Part shown: piece after piece, positions 53,465 through 62,219 of the stretch
How the letters are laid out: each line of letters begins with the position of its first letter
How positions within the stretch are numbered: the first letter of the stretch is position 1
NCBI RefSeq assembly: GCF_014203095.1
Contig: NZ_JACHIG010000004.1
Coordinates: 124,001-188,000, forward strand
Length of the DNA: 64,000 bases
Reading direction: 5' to 3'
Source of the DNA: Prosthecobacter vanneervenii
GTDB taxonomy: Bacteria; Verrucomicrobiota; Verrucomicrobiia; Verrucomicrobiales; Verrucomicrobiaceae
Position numbers and translations under genes: made by a program
The notes under the pieces: generated by a model
Databases searched by the model: none
Told to the model about the DNA's origin: nothing
The model's input: the letters and a program-made list of their open reading frames with translations, nothing else

Positions 53465-53526
53465 GATCGCAGGAGGAGTGCGTGAGTCTTCCTTCCAATG
53501 TGACACAGAGCCAGCAGACGAGTGTG

Positions 53527-53570
53527 TTTGTTTCGTCACAATGTCAGGAGACGAAACAAATTCGTTTCAA
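53527..53570. promoter_or_regulatory. Inverted TTTCGT repeats between btaA and the PAP2 gene
   Basis: TTTGTTTCGT (53527-53536) and ACGAAACAAA (53551-53560) are inverted, followed directly by a third site TTCGTTTCAA. These lie in the 149-base gap between two divergent genes of lipid metabolism, so a shared operator is likely. No match to a phosphate-regulon box could be secured. Confidence 0.45.
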
Positions 53571-53613
53571 TGCACGCCATGGCATTTTGACGATCTTGTT
53601 TTGATTGCCGCTG

Positions 53614-54405
53614 ATGAATGACAAACACGGCCTGCTGCCGCCCTATGCGGCATCCTGGAATGAGCTGGCAACGGAGGACGCGGCTGCGTGGCTGCCCGCT
53701 GGTCTGGATCATCGCGCACGGCCCATGCTGGCCTGCTGGTGGGCGGATGTGCTGTGCCTCTGCCGCAGTGCGTGGGCCATGCTGAGGGCCAACCGGCTGA
53801 AACTGCTGTGCTTCATGACGGCAGGTGCTGCGCTGGTCTGCTGGCTCATGCCGCAGGATCTCGCGCTGCTGGCACGGCTGCGCTGGGCGGAGGACGCTCC
53901 GGACAATGCAGCCATTCATGGTCTGGCACGCTGGCTTAGCTACTGGGGAGATCTGGCGGGTTTTAACATGTTCGTGTTTGTCACACTCACCTGTTTCGCG
54001 TTCGTGCGGCGCTCATCCTTCTTTCGCAGGCTGGTGCTCGCCGCCGTGGTGGGAACTGTTCTCACAGGAGGCGTGGCAAATTTGGTGCGCGTGAGCACCG
54101 GTCGTGCGCGGCCCGGCAGCAACGTGCCCGCAGGATTCTACGGCCCCACCTTGAGCGCGCGCAAGCAGTCCTTTCCCAGCGCGCACACGGCCACATCGTT
54201 CGGTGCCTGCGTGCCGCTGGCGGTGGCCTTTCCTCCAGCGGGTGTGCCGCTGCTGGCCGTGTCTGGAGGCGTGGCGTGGTCGCGTCTGCAGAACAACTGC
54301 CACCACCCCAGCGATGTGCTCACTTCGGTGCTGCTGGCGTGTGTTTTTGGCGTGCCGCTGGGACTGACGGTGCGCCGCATGCGCCGTGCAGCGGCTAGCG
54401 TTTGA
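53614..54405 (+). CDS. PAP2-family membrane phosphatase
   Basis: The protein has 263 residues from ATG 53614, with about five helices. The three PAP2 motifs are present: STGRARPGSN, PSAHT and SRLQNNCHHPSDV with the catalytic His. It may release diacylglycerol from phosphatidate or dephosphorylate undecaprenyl pyrophosphate. The divergent btaAB neighbours make diacylglycerol supply for betaine lipid an attractive role. It overlaps the convergent glycosyltransferase by 11 bases. Confidence 0.87.
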   Translation: MNDKHGLLPPYAASWNELATEDAAAWLPAGLDHRARPMLACWWADVLCLCRSAWAMLRANRLKLLCFMTAGAALVCWLMPQDLALLARLRWAEDAPDNAAIHGLARWLSYWGDLAGFNMFVFVTLTCFAFVRRSSFFRRLVLAAVVGTVLTGGVANLVRVSTGRARPGSNVPAGFYGPTLSARKQSFPSAHTATSFGACVPLAVAFPPAGVPLLAVSGGVAWSRLQNNCHHPSDVLTSVLLACVFGVPLGLTVRRMRRAAASV

Positions 54406-56128
54406 TGAAAAGCTGCACCTCCGCCCAGCTGAAGCGCGCCATATTGAAGCCTTCAATGGTTTGCGTCTTCGTGCCGCTGGATTCCGATTTCAGCGTATCC
54501 GCAAGCGCCATGTTGTCTTTCGCAGTCTGGCCTTTGGGTGCGGTGCCAAGCAGTGCTTTGAACCAGCGGTCCAGCGTCCACTCGCGCCTCAGCATCACCA
54601 CTGCATGCGGGCCGGGCTTTTGCAGTACAGTTTTGGCGGAGCTGAGGTCATCGGTGAAGAGCCACTGATGATCGGTGTAGAAAACAAGGCTGGGCTCTGT
54701 GTAGCCGCAGCCGTGCAGTGCCGTGTCTGGCGATGTAGGGCCTATTTCTGCTGCCACCTGCACGGGGATCGAAGTGGCGCGCAGCTGGCTGCCCAGATGG
54801 GACAGGCTCGCGCTGGTGAGCAGCAGCGTGAGGCATGTCAGCGCGAGGTTTCGGTGTGTCAGTCCCTGTTTCCATACGGCAGCTGCCACAAAGCCACCCA
54901 GCACGAGCACGCAGGTGAGCAGCAGCAGCGCGCTGCAGAGCAAGGTGCGGACGCCTGCATTTGAAATCGGCATTGCCACCAGAAAACCCCAGCCCGCGAG
55001 AAGGAGCGCTGAAAGAGCAAACGGCAGCCACTTGGCCGCGCCGGGCAGTTTTGCAGCATCTTCAGGAGTACGATGCCGCCAGGCCAGCGCCAGCAGCACG
55101 ATGAAGGCGGGATAGCCTGGCATGACGTAATGCGGCAGCTGCGTGGCGTAGAAAAAGAAGATGATCTGCGGCGCGAGGAACCATGCGGCGAGGAAGGAGG
55201 TCTGCGCCGTCCAGTTTGCACGCAGACTGCACCACACCGGCAGCGCAAAGCCCATCCACGGGAAGAGGCTGAGCCAGGTGGTGAGGAGGTAGTAGCCGGG
55301 CACGAATTTGCGGCCGTTGAACACATCCGTGCCACGTTTCACCACATGCTCGCCCATGCCGGTTTTCCAGAAAGCACCGTTTGTTTCCATCAAAGCGGGC
55401 ACGCCCCAAGCGGCCACCATGGCCAGAGCGATGCAAAAGCCGGGCAGCAGCTGCAGCCGCGCCCAGGGCAGGGGCTTTCTCCAAAAGACCCAGCGCCACA
55501 GGATCAAGGCCAACAAAGGCACGAACCACGCGATGGGGCCCTTGGCCAAAAAGCCTGCGCCCAGCGAAAGCCACAGGCACCAGAACCAACCGCCCCAGCG
55601 CTGCGATGACGGCTCTGTCAGCAGCTCCACCAGCGCCCTACAGGCCAGCGCCACCAGCAGGATCATGGGCATGTCCGCCACACAAAGCCGCCCGTGCACC
55701 AGTGACTGCAGGCTGGTGAGCCAGGCTGCACCGGCGAGCAGTCCGGCACGTGAGTCCTGCACCAGCCTGCACGCCATGCCCGCCATGACCAGCGCCGTGA
55801 GGTACACGGCCACCACGCTGTGCAGGCGTGCCGCCAGCTCGTTCACGCCCAGCAGGGCGTAGTGCAGACGCATCCACCAGTAGGTGAGCGGCGGCTTGTC
55901 AAAACGGTAGTCGCCATTGAAGTAGGGTATGGTCCAGGTGCCGCGCTGCATCATCTCCACCGTGGCGTGGGCAAAGCGCGGCTCGTCGCGGTCCATCAGC
56001 GGGATGGTGGCCGTGCCCGGCAGATACAGCAGCAGCGCGAGCACGAGCAGCAGCCACCAGCTGTGGCGCTGACAGCGCGGATCATTCCAGAAGGAAGAGG
56101 CAGACAAACCCATCACGCCATTTGGCAT
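54395..56128 (-). CDS. ArnT-like GT-C glycosyltransferase
   Basis: The protein has 577 residues with about twelve helices. MDRDEPRFAHATVEMMQRGT and YFNGDYRFDKPPLTYW are the conserved PMT/ArnT-type periplasmic motifs with the catalytic Asp. LLPHYVMPGYPA-like TQLPHYVMPGYPAFI follows in a later loop. It transfers a sugar from polyprenyl phosphate to lipid or polysaccharide at the outer face of the inner membrane. The acceptor is unknown. It lies alone, convergent with the PAP2 gene. Confidence 0.9.
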   Translation of the reverse strand: MPNGVMGLSASSFWNDPRCQRHSWWLLLVLALLLYLPGTATIPLMDRDEPRFAHATVEMMQRGTWTIPYFNGDYRFDKPPLTYWWMRLHYALLGVNELAARLHSVVAVYLTALVMAGMACRLVQDSRAGLLAGAAWLTSLQSLVHGRLCVADMPMILLVALACRALVELLTEPSSQRWGGWFWCLWLSLGAGFLAKGPIAWFVPLLALILWRWVFWRKPLPWARLQLLPGFCIALAMVAAWGVPALMETNGAFWKTGMGEHVVKRGTDVFNGRKFVPGYYLLTTWLSLFPWMGFALPVWCSLRANWTAQTSFLAAWFLAPQIIFFFYATQLPHYVMPGYPAFIVLLALAWRHRTPEDAAKLPGAAKWLPFALSALLLAGWGFLVAMPISNAGVRTLLCSALLLLTCVLVLGGFVAAAVWKQGLTHRNLALTCLTLLLTSASLSHLGSQLRATSIPVQVAAEIGPTSPDTALHGCGYTEPSLVFYTDHQWLFTDDLSSAKTVLQKPGPHAVVMLRREWTLDRWFKALLGTAPKGQTAKDNMALADTLKSESSGTKTQTIEGFNMARFSWAEVQLFIKR

Positions 56129-56181
56129 GAGGGCATGGTTCGTCCGTCAGGAAGTACCGACGTTTTCGTCACACGGCAGGC

Positions 56182-56610
56182 TCAGTAGAGCAGGAAGCCG
56201 ATCTCGCTGTCCGTTAGCTGGGAGGTGTCGTCCATCGCCAGCAGGGCCTGGGTGTCGAAGGTGGCCTCCCATGGAGTCTCAGCCGCTGCGTGGAGCAGGG
56301 GCATGTCAGGAGCGGATGCTTCAGGCACCGGTTTGCTGGCCACCTGGACCTGAGCGGCGGGCTGGGTCTGGAAAATCACCAAGGCCAGCACCATGGCGGC
56401 CACGCTGACGGAGGCAAAAGCCCATTTGCCAGCAGGGGAGGCAAAGGACACATCCTCCCACCAGATGCGCAGAGATGCCAGCCATCCGCGATCCTGCGGT
56501 GTCTGGCGTGCGGCGCGGACCACGTTTTGGGCAAAATTGGAACGAGCCTCGATCGCGCGGGCCTGAGCCAGCAGCTTGGCGACGGGGTCTTGAGGTGAAA
56601 GCGGTTCCAT
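56182..56610 (-). CDS. Single-pass membrane protein, unknown
   Basis: The protein has 142 residues from ATG 56610. An N-terminal cytoplasmic part (PVAKLLAQARAIEARSNFAQ) precedes one helix (WAFASVSVAAMVLALVIFQT) and an acidic, Pro/Ala-rich periplasmic tail. The layout is like small anti-sigma-type proteins, but no sigma gene is adjacent. Function is not assigned. Confidence 0.6.
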   Translation of the reverse strand: MEPLSPQDPVAKLLAQARAIEARSNFAQNVVRAARQTPQDRGWLASLRIWWEDVSFASPAGKWAFASVSVAAMVLALVIFQTQPAAQVQVASKPVPEASAPDMPLLHAAAETPWEATFDTQALLAMDDTSQLTDSEIGFLLY

Positions 56611-56654
56611 GATGGCAAAAAAACAGCCGGATCGGCCCAAAGTTGCAAAAAATA

Positions 56655-57008
56655 TCAGCCTGGGGGCCAGTCGAGGCTGCGGCCCGCCAGCAGGTGTACG
56701 TGCATGTGGGGCACGGATTCACCGGCGTCTTTGCCGTGATTGATCACGAGACGGAAGCCCTTGCTGCGGTCTGAGATGCCCAGCTTTTCAGCGATCTTGC
56801 CTGCGGCCAGGAGCAGCGCGCCGAGTGTGGCCTGATCCGCTGCTAAGGCCTCTCCCACACGGGGGATGAGCTTTTTGGGCACGATGAGCACATGGATGGG
56901 AGCCTGGGGGCTGATGTCGTTGAAAGCAGCCACGAGGTCGTCTTCATAGACGAGCGGGGCGGGGATTTCGCGGTCGATGATCTTCTGAAAAATGGTCTTC
57001 TCGCTCAT
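56655..57008 (-). CDS. HIT-family nucleotide hydrolase
   Basis: The protein has 117 residues. The histidine triad HMHVHLLAG near residues 102-106 is intact, preceded by GFRLVINHGKDAGESVPHMH. The sequence is typical of HINT-like HIT proteins that hydrolyse AMP-lysine or adenosine phosphoramidates. It starts eight bases from the nrdR stop, so both genes form an operon. Confidence 0.95.
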   Translation of the reverse strand: MSEKTIFQKIIDREIPAPLVYEDDLVAAFNDISPQAPIHVLIVPKKLIPRVGEALAADQATLGALLLAAGKIAEKLGISDRSKGFRLVINHGKDAGESVPHMHVHLLAGRSLDWPPG

Positions 57009-57016
57009 GGGGGAAA

Positions 57017-57505
57017 TTAACGGAAAAGCTCCGGCTGCCGCCCGTCGCGCGGGCTGCGCTCTCCGAGACTCTTGATCTCGTCGATGAACTCGCCCACGTC
57101 CTCAAACTGGCGGTACACGGAGGCATAGCGGACGTAGGCCACGTGGTCGATGGCCTCAAGGCGGCGCATCACCTTGGCACCGATGACGGTGCTGGGGATC
57201 TCGCGGTAGCCTTCCTCCTCCAGCTCGTTGGCGATGTCGTCCACCAGCTGCTCCAGCTGCTCCATCTTGACGGGGCGTTTTTCGCAGGATTTGCGCACAC
57301 CGCCGAGGAGCTTGTCGCGGTTGAAGTTTTCGCGGGCGCCGTTGCGCTTCACCACGCGGAGCTCCTCGCGCTCCACGATCTCGTAGGTGGTGAAGCGGAA
57401 ATCGCACTTCATGCACTCCCGGCGGCGGCGGATGGCGTGCCCCTCCCGCGCCTCGCGGGAGTCGATCACTTTATCCTGGGAGCTTCCACATTTGGGGCAG
57501 CGCAT
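57017..57505 (-). CDS. nrdR: Transcriptional repressor NrdR
   Basis: The protein has 162 residues. Zinc ribbon cysteines 3, 6, 31 and 34 (MRCPKCG, RECMKCDFRF) precede an ATP-cone (RVVKRNGARENFNRDKLLGG). It represses ribonucleotide reductase genes according to ATP/dATP. Length is standard. It shares an operon with the HIT gene. Confidence 0.96.
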   Translation of the reverse strand: MRCPKCGSSQDKVIDSREAREGHAIRRRRECMKCDFRFTTYEIVEREELRVVKRNGARENFNRDKLLGGVRKSCEKRPVKMEQLEQLVDDIANELEEEGYREIPSTVIGAKVMRRLEAIDHVAYVRYASVYRQFEDVGEFIDEIKSLGERSPRDGRQPELFR

Positions 57506-57610
57506 TCTAGCAGGGGGTTACGCCTGGGAATGTGCTTTCGCGAGGGCAGAATGGCAAGCAGCTTCGTAGTTCGGGCTTTTCGGGCGGATTTTCGCGCCTA
57601 TGGTCCATTT

Positions 57611-58153
57611 ATGTCCCGCATCATCCTCGGCGTCACCGGTTCCATCGCGGCCTACAAGGCGGCGGACCTCGCCAGCCAGCTCACCAAGGCCGGCCACAAG
57701 GTGACCTGCGTGCTGACCAAATCCGCCCTGGAATTTGTCACTCCGTTGACGCTGAGCACGCTGTCCAAGAACCCTGTCATCAGCGACCTGTTTGCCGAAA
57801 AGGAGGGCTGGCAGCCCGGGCACATCCAGCTGGCGGACGAGGCCGACCTGCTGCTGATCGCCCCGGCCACGGCCAACATCCTCGCGGCCATGGCCAATGG
57901 CTTCGCGCATGACGCCCTCACCGCTATCGCCCTGGCCACCCGCGCGCCCATCCTGATCGCCCCTGCCATGAACGGCAAGATGTGGCAGCACCCCGCCACG
58001 CAGAAGAATGTGGAGACCCTGCGCGGCTACGGGGCGCAGTTTGTCGAGCCCGCGTCCGGGATGCTGGCCTGCGGGTATGAGGGTGTGGGAAGGCTGGCCG
58101 AGGTAGAGACCATCCTGCAGGCGGTGGCGGCGGTGCTGGCTGCCCCGCGCTAA
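57611..58153 (+). CDS. coaC: Phosphopantothenoylcysteine decarboxylase
   Basis: The protein has 180 residues. The flavoprotein start MSRIILGVTGSIAAYKAADL, the HIQLAD segment and LLIAPATANILAAMANG, then PAMNGKMWQHPA and GMLACGYEGVGR are the CoaC/Dfp signatures, with the PAMN and catalytic Cys present. It decarboxylates phosphopantothenoylcysteine in coenzyme A synthesis. It is a stand-alone CoaC; the CoaB half is not fused here. Confidence 0.92.
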   Translation: MSRIILGVTGSIAAYKAADLASQLTKAGHKVTCVLTKSALEFVTPLTLSTLSKNPVISDLFAEKEGWQPGHIQLADEADLLLIAPATANILAAMANGFAHDALTAIALATRAPILIAPAMNGKMWQHPATQKNVETLRGYGAQFVEPASGMLACGYEGVGRLAEVETILQAVAAVLAAPR

Positions 58154-58201
58154 AACGCCCCTTGGCAGCCCGCCTCGCGTCCATTAACTTGCGACACTCC
58201 C

Positions 58202-58531
58202 ATGCACGAACACGACGACACTGGCGACAAGCTGGAGCACGCGTACTTCTGCTACCTCGCCGACAAGTTTGAGCGGGAGCCGGAGCTGCTGCGCCGGGCA
58301 CAGGCGACTGTTCAGCGCTGGCTTTCCATCGACCATCATGGGGCTAAACAGCTTCTTTCCTGGCAGGAACTCATTATAAGTGCTCTAGAGACACAGGCCG
58401 GTATGTCGAGGCTTTGTAAAGTACTGCGTGCAGATGATGAAGAAACACGCTTTTTGAAAGGTTTCGCCCCCTTTCCTGGTCTGCTTAGTCGAGCAGAGAA
58501 AAAACAGTTTTTATGCGCTTCTCGTCATTGA
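58202..58531 (+). CDS. Small helical protein, possible antitoxin-like partner
   Basis: The protein has 109 residues, all helical. The TRFLKGFAPFPGLLSRAEKK tail loosely recalls small partners of DUF6036-like nucleotidyltransferases. It overlaps the following nucleotidyltransferase pseudogene by 19 bases. The central part is lower in GC than its surroundings. It probably belongs to a toxin-antitoxin-like pair whose second gene has decayed. Confidence 0.4.
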   Translation: MHEHDDTGDKLEHAYFCYLADKFEREPELLRRAQATVQRWLSIDHHGAKQLLSWQELIISALETQAGMSRLCKVLRADDEETRFLKGFAPFPGLLSRAEKKQFLCASRH

Positions 58532-59063
58532 AGCATCTGGCTGCGTCTGTCTCTGCCATCGCGCCTGAGGCCCATATTGTCGTTTTTGGTTCCTCTTCCG
58601 CTCTATGCACGCATCCAAATTTGCCAGAAGTGACCAACAGCTATGAGCAAACGTTGGATGCGGACTTCATTCTAGATCCATGGGATGAATCGTTGGGAAA
58701 CTTGCTTAGTGAAACACTTGGCAAGGACAGCGGCTTTTTCGAGCATTACAAGTATTACGCCGACATCGTGCGCCCTGCCGCCTTCGACAACTTCCCGCCC
58801 GATTTCCGAGACAGGCTCGTGCCCCTTGAAGGCTGCCCGCGGGTGTTTGCCCTCGATCCGCACTACATGGCCGTGGCCAAGCTCTTTGCCGGAAGGCCCA
58901 AGGCATCCGGCTGCTGGCTTTTCTCCTGGCCACCAACCGGCTGGATTAAGCCAAGGTGCGCAAGCTGCTATGGGACACGCCGATGGAGGAGAAATGGATC
59001 GTGAAAACCCATGCCGTGCTTGAGCAAGTGGTGGCTGAGGCGGCGCAGCAACGTGAGCCTTAA
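58513..59063 (+). pseudogene. Decayed nucleotidyltransferase-like gene
   Basis: The first 125 codons read MRFSSLKHLAASVSAIAPEA, VVFGSSSALCTH and TLDADFILDPWD, as in DUF6036-type nucleotidyltransferase-fold proteins. At about 58900 the frame shifts: a second frame continues IRLLAFLLATNRLD, then a TAA stop (58947-58949), then AKVRKLLWDTPMEEKWIVKT to the natural end at 59063. One frameshift plus one internal stop make it a pseudogene. Confidence 0.75.
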
Positions 59064-59064
59064 A

Positions 59065-59955
59065 TTACGGAGCCTTGGGATTGGTGATACGCATCAGCCA
59101 TTTCCGTGCTTGCTCGCGCGCAGGGCTCGGCCTCAGGGTCCAGGCGTCGTTGTGATTGAGGAAGCCGGTGCTGAGGAAGGTGAGGTCGGCATCTGGCAGG
59201 AGTGGGCGGAGGTAGGCTTCGGTTTCCTGGGCATTGAAGCCTTCGCCGCAGATGAACTGGGGCCGTTTGCCAAGGCGTTGCAGGCGCGTCAGGGCGGAGT
59301 TGCGGTCTGAGTTTGGATAGGGCCATTTGCGGACGCCGTCGTAGTGGCTGTAGGCGAAGAAGCCGCACCAAAGACGGGCGGTTTCGTCGTCGTGGAGGCC
59401 GAGGTAGTTGCAGGCGATGGCTCCGCGCGAGAAGCCGCATAAGAGGACTTTGGATGGATCGCCGCCGAATTGGCTGCACACCGTCTGCACGGCGGCGCGC
59501 AGGTGCTTCAGTGTGGGCTGCGGATCATAGGTGGGACGGGTGCCCCACCAGAGGGTGGCGATTTCATCGCCGTTGTCGTTCAAGTAAGGCACGCAGAGCC
59601 AGATGAAGCCTTTGCCGGCAGTGAGGCCGTAGCCGAGATTGCTGCCCTCGGGCACGCCGTGGCTCACATCGCCCTGCTTGCTGGTGAAGCCGCCGTTGCC
59701 TGCGAGTTCCACGATCACCGGCATCTTTACACCCGGTTTCCAATCGGTGGGCAGGTAGAGAACGTTATAGACGCCTGTGCCTTTTTTGGACTCCAGGGTG
59801 AGCTTTACGCGTTTGCCGGGTGAGGGAGCGCCCTCGCTTAATGCAGGCACGGTCAGATCCGGCTCCACGCTGCGGATGTCTGGCAGTTCTGCCAGACACG
59901 ACGAGGCCAGCAGCGCAGAAAAGACAATCGTCGTTCTGAAAGCGAGGACTGTCAT
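59065..59955 (-). CDS. Secreted alpha/beta hydrolase-like protein
   Basis: The protein has 296 residues with a signal peptide ending SSCLA. The nucleophile elbow GFSRGA (GxSxG) follows VLLCGFSRGAIACNYLGL, and the C-terminal His lies in a NHNDAW segment. It is probably a periplasmic esterase or carbohydrate esterase. Its start overlaps the stop of the TerD-like gene by four bases, so the two form an operon. Confidence 0.8.
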   Translation of the reverse strand: MTVLAFRTTIVFSALLASSCLAELPDIRSVEPDLTVPALSEGAPSPGKRVKLTLESKKGTGVYNVLYLPTDWKPGVKMPVIVELAGNGGFTSKQGDVSHGVPEGSNLGYGLTAGKGFIWLCVPYLNDNGDEIATLWWGTRPTYDPQPTLKHLRAAVQTVCSQFGGDPSKVLLCGFSRGAIACNYLGLHDDETARLWCGFFAYSHYDGVRKWPYPNSDRNSALTRLQRLGKRPQFICGEGFNAQETEAYLRPLLPDADLTFLSTGFLNHNDAWTLRPSPAREQARKWLMRITNPKAP

Positions 59956-62012
59956 AAAAAGTCGGCCCGGATTCGATCCAGATCATACGGGGTGATGCCT
60001 GCATCCTGCGCAAAGATGGTATCGGCTCCAGCGCGTTCTGCCACCACACTGCCGCGTGCTTTGGCATGCAATGAAAACAAGGTGTGCAGGTCCGGCTTGA
60101 TTCCGTAAATCAGAGAACGCAGCATCAATGTGATGGGGGGCAGATTGACGTGTACGTTGTTGGGAAGGCGCGGATACGCTGTCAGGGCTAGGTCTGCCCA
60201 GATGACTTCGCGCTCCACAAGATCAAACACGGCCGGGATGCAAATGCGGGTATTGGCGGCCACGTCCAGTTTATCCACGACGGTGCGAGCTTCGAAGACT
60301 TCGCCGGAATCCGGGGCCTGGCGTGCCATCCAGCCAGCAAAGCATTCGGGCAGATCGCAGTAAGGCTGCTGGGTATAGCTGGACAATGTCATCACGATGT
60401 AGCGCACGTTTGCTGCCAGCAGTCGTGCTGGCTCCACATCAATGAACTCGGCGGCACCCTCCGGAGCGTCCACAATGTCACCGCTATGGCAGCCGCCGAA
60501 GTTTTTGAGGTTGTAGTAGGACAACACATCCAGATAGCGCTGTTCTGCATCGAACAAGGAGGCCGAGAGATCGATGTCCGTTCTGCCGCGGCCATTTTTC
60601 CACCAGATGAAGAACCGCAGCACGGTGGCGTCCGCCAGCGGCAGGCGGCTGCCTCGCGTGAGAGTGCGCAAGGCTTTGGAGGCAGACCGCTGCGCCAGAG
60701 GCACCATGAACTTCTCCATGCCGGGTTCGACCCAGCAGCGGCCCAGAGGCGGCAGCATGGCGAAGCGCTCTACTAATGCACACTCACAGACAGTGGCTGC
60801 CTGCGCAGCGACTCCGGTCGGAAGGGACGGCATTTTTTTGGATACGGCAAAGACTTTGCCCACATCGCCTTTGGGGAAAAAGACGCGCAGTGGCAGCGGC
60901 TGGTCGCGATGCTGAAAATGGCTCAGCATCTGCAGCAGCACCGGCGTAGAAACCTTTCGGACGCATTCCTGAAACAATGACAGCACTGACTCTGATCGCG
61001 CCGCCAGACGCAGCAAATGGTCCATCCTGCGTGCAAGATCTCCAGGTCGTGACCGAAGCATTCCCAACACCTCATCCACCTGCCGTTTCTCCAGGGCGGC
61101 CTCCAGGCGGCTGTTGAAAGTGGTGATTTTTTCATCGGCACGCAAGGCTTTGAAGGCAGCAAAAATTTTGGGAACCTTCTCCGCGTGCTCGCCAGGATGT
61201 AGGCGCTCACCTAAGCGAATCCAGCGGCCCTTCCACCGCAGCATGTCTTCCAGGGCATTGTCGCAGCGCTCCATCCACGACAGCAGTAGGCGGCGTTCGG
61301 CGCGCGTGAACTTGCCAAATTTCACCGACGCGGCCAGCGATACATCTCCGCCGGACAAAGCCACAGCGAGGCGAAGCACATCGGTGACAATTTTAAAATG
61401 TGGCGCGAGCAGTTCGACAGCTTCCGGCGCATGTTTGAGCACTGCTGCCGAGAGCACGGCCAGATTTTCCTTGGAGGCAATCGTCTGCGGCAGCAAGGCA
61501 GGGAACTGCTCACGGCGCTCTTTGACGAACCAGATAAGATCCTCCTTGTCCTGTGGAGAAAGAGAGGTCTTTGCCCCGGCAAGCTGGGTGAAGATGGCGC
61601 GGAAGTCTGCCTCATGCCCGAGATCGATCACACGGAGCGGTGTCTTGTCGGTGAGTTCCGGACGCAGGCTTTTTGGATAAACCGGCAGCTTATTGGTCAG
61701 GTAGTGAACCAGAGCATTCAGGTAGAGCAACAGTTCGGGCGTCTCTTTCACCTGGCGGGGAAAGTCCGGGTACATCGGCGCGAAGGGACGGTGCGCGCCC
61801 ACCATCTGCCGGATGTCTTGGATAAGGGACGTGTAGAAAGCCGCCAGCTCGCGGTCACTGAGAGTTTGCACACGCTCCATCAGCGTCGGACTCATGACAA
61901 AACCCAATGCCTCCAAATTTTGCTGCATCATGGCCAGCATGGTTCCCGACTGGCTGCCGGTCCCGGGTGGGAGCAGCACCTTCTTACGTCTGCGGAGGTA
62001 GAGAGTGTTCAT
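59952..62012 (-). CDS. Large protein with C-terminal TerD-like domain
   Basis: The protein has 686 residues from ATG 62012 (MNTLYLRRRKKVLLP). The first about 450 residues are helical and not recognised. The last about 230 contain DIDLSASLFDAEQRYLDVLS, YYNLKNFGGCHSGDI and FIDVEPARLLAANVRYIVMT, which line up with the TerD stress-protein core (DLDAS..., YNNLKS...HTGD). TerD proteins bind calcium and act in tellurite/envelope stress systems. A hairpin lies directly upstream of the start, and a hydrolase gene follows in the operon. Confidence 0.68.
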   Translation of the reverse strand: MNTLYLRRRKKVLLPPGTGSQSGTMLAMMQQNLEALGFVMSPTLMERVQTLSDRELAAFYTSLIQDIRQMVGAHRPFAPMYPDFPRQVKETPELLLYLNALVHYLTNKLPVYPKSLRPELTDKTPLRVIDLGHEADFRAIFTQLAGAKTSLSPQDKEDLIWFVKERREQFPALLPQTIASKENLAVLSAAVLKHAPEAVELLAPHFKIVTDVLRLAVALSGGDVSLAASVKFGKFTRAERRLLLSWMERCDNALEDMLRWKGRWIRLGERLHPGEHAEKVPKIFAAFKALRADEKITTFNSRLEAALEKRQVDEVLGMLRSRPGDLARRMDHLLRLAARSESVLSLFQECVRKVSTPVLLQMLSHFQHRDQPLPLRVFFPKGDVGKVFAVSKKMPSLPTGVAAQAATVCECALVERFAMLPPLGRCWVEPGMEKFMVPLAQRSASKALRTLTRGSRLPLADATVLRFFIWWKNGRGRTDIDLSASLFDAEQRYLDVLSYYNLKNFGGCHSGDIVDAPEGAAEFIDVEPARLLAANVRYIVMTLSSYTQQPYCDLPECFAGWMARQAPDSGEVFEARTVVDKLDVAANTRICIPAVFDLVEREVIWADLALTAYPRLPNNVHVNLPPITLMLRSLIYGIKPDLHTLFSLHAKARGSVVAERAGADTIFAQDAGITPYDLDRIRADFL

Positions 62013-62022
62013 GCTTATGAGA

Positions 62023-62060
62023 AACCGCGTCTGCCAACGCGGTTGTCGGCAGACGCGGTT
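62023..62060 (-). promoter_or_regulatory. 13-base hairpin just before the TerD-like gene start
   Basis: AACCGCGTCTGCC and GGCAGACGCGGTT are perfect inverted arms with a 12-base loop. They end 11 bases before the chosen start codon, so the hairpin would lie in the 5' leader of the transcript. Confidence 0.6.
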
Positions 62061-62219
62061 AACGTGGAGAGCGAGGACTCTAGGTTTGAACAAGAGAAGG
62101 AAGAACCCTCATAGCCACGAATCCACTCTAAGATGAATGTCGCTGATTAGGCAACGTAAATTCCTCGCATGAGTGCAAAGAATGAGGTGTCTGAATCAGA
62201 AAGTTCCGGCTGCAACTCA

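Noticed and set aside
52133-53485. Plus-strand reading frame of 450 codons
   Set aside because: Antisense to btaA; histidine- and glutamine-rich without family features.
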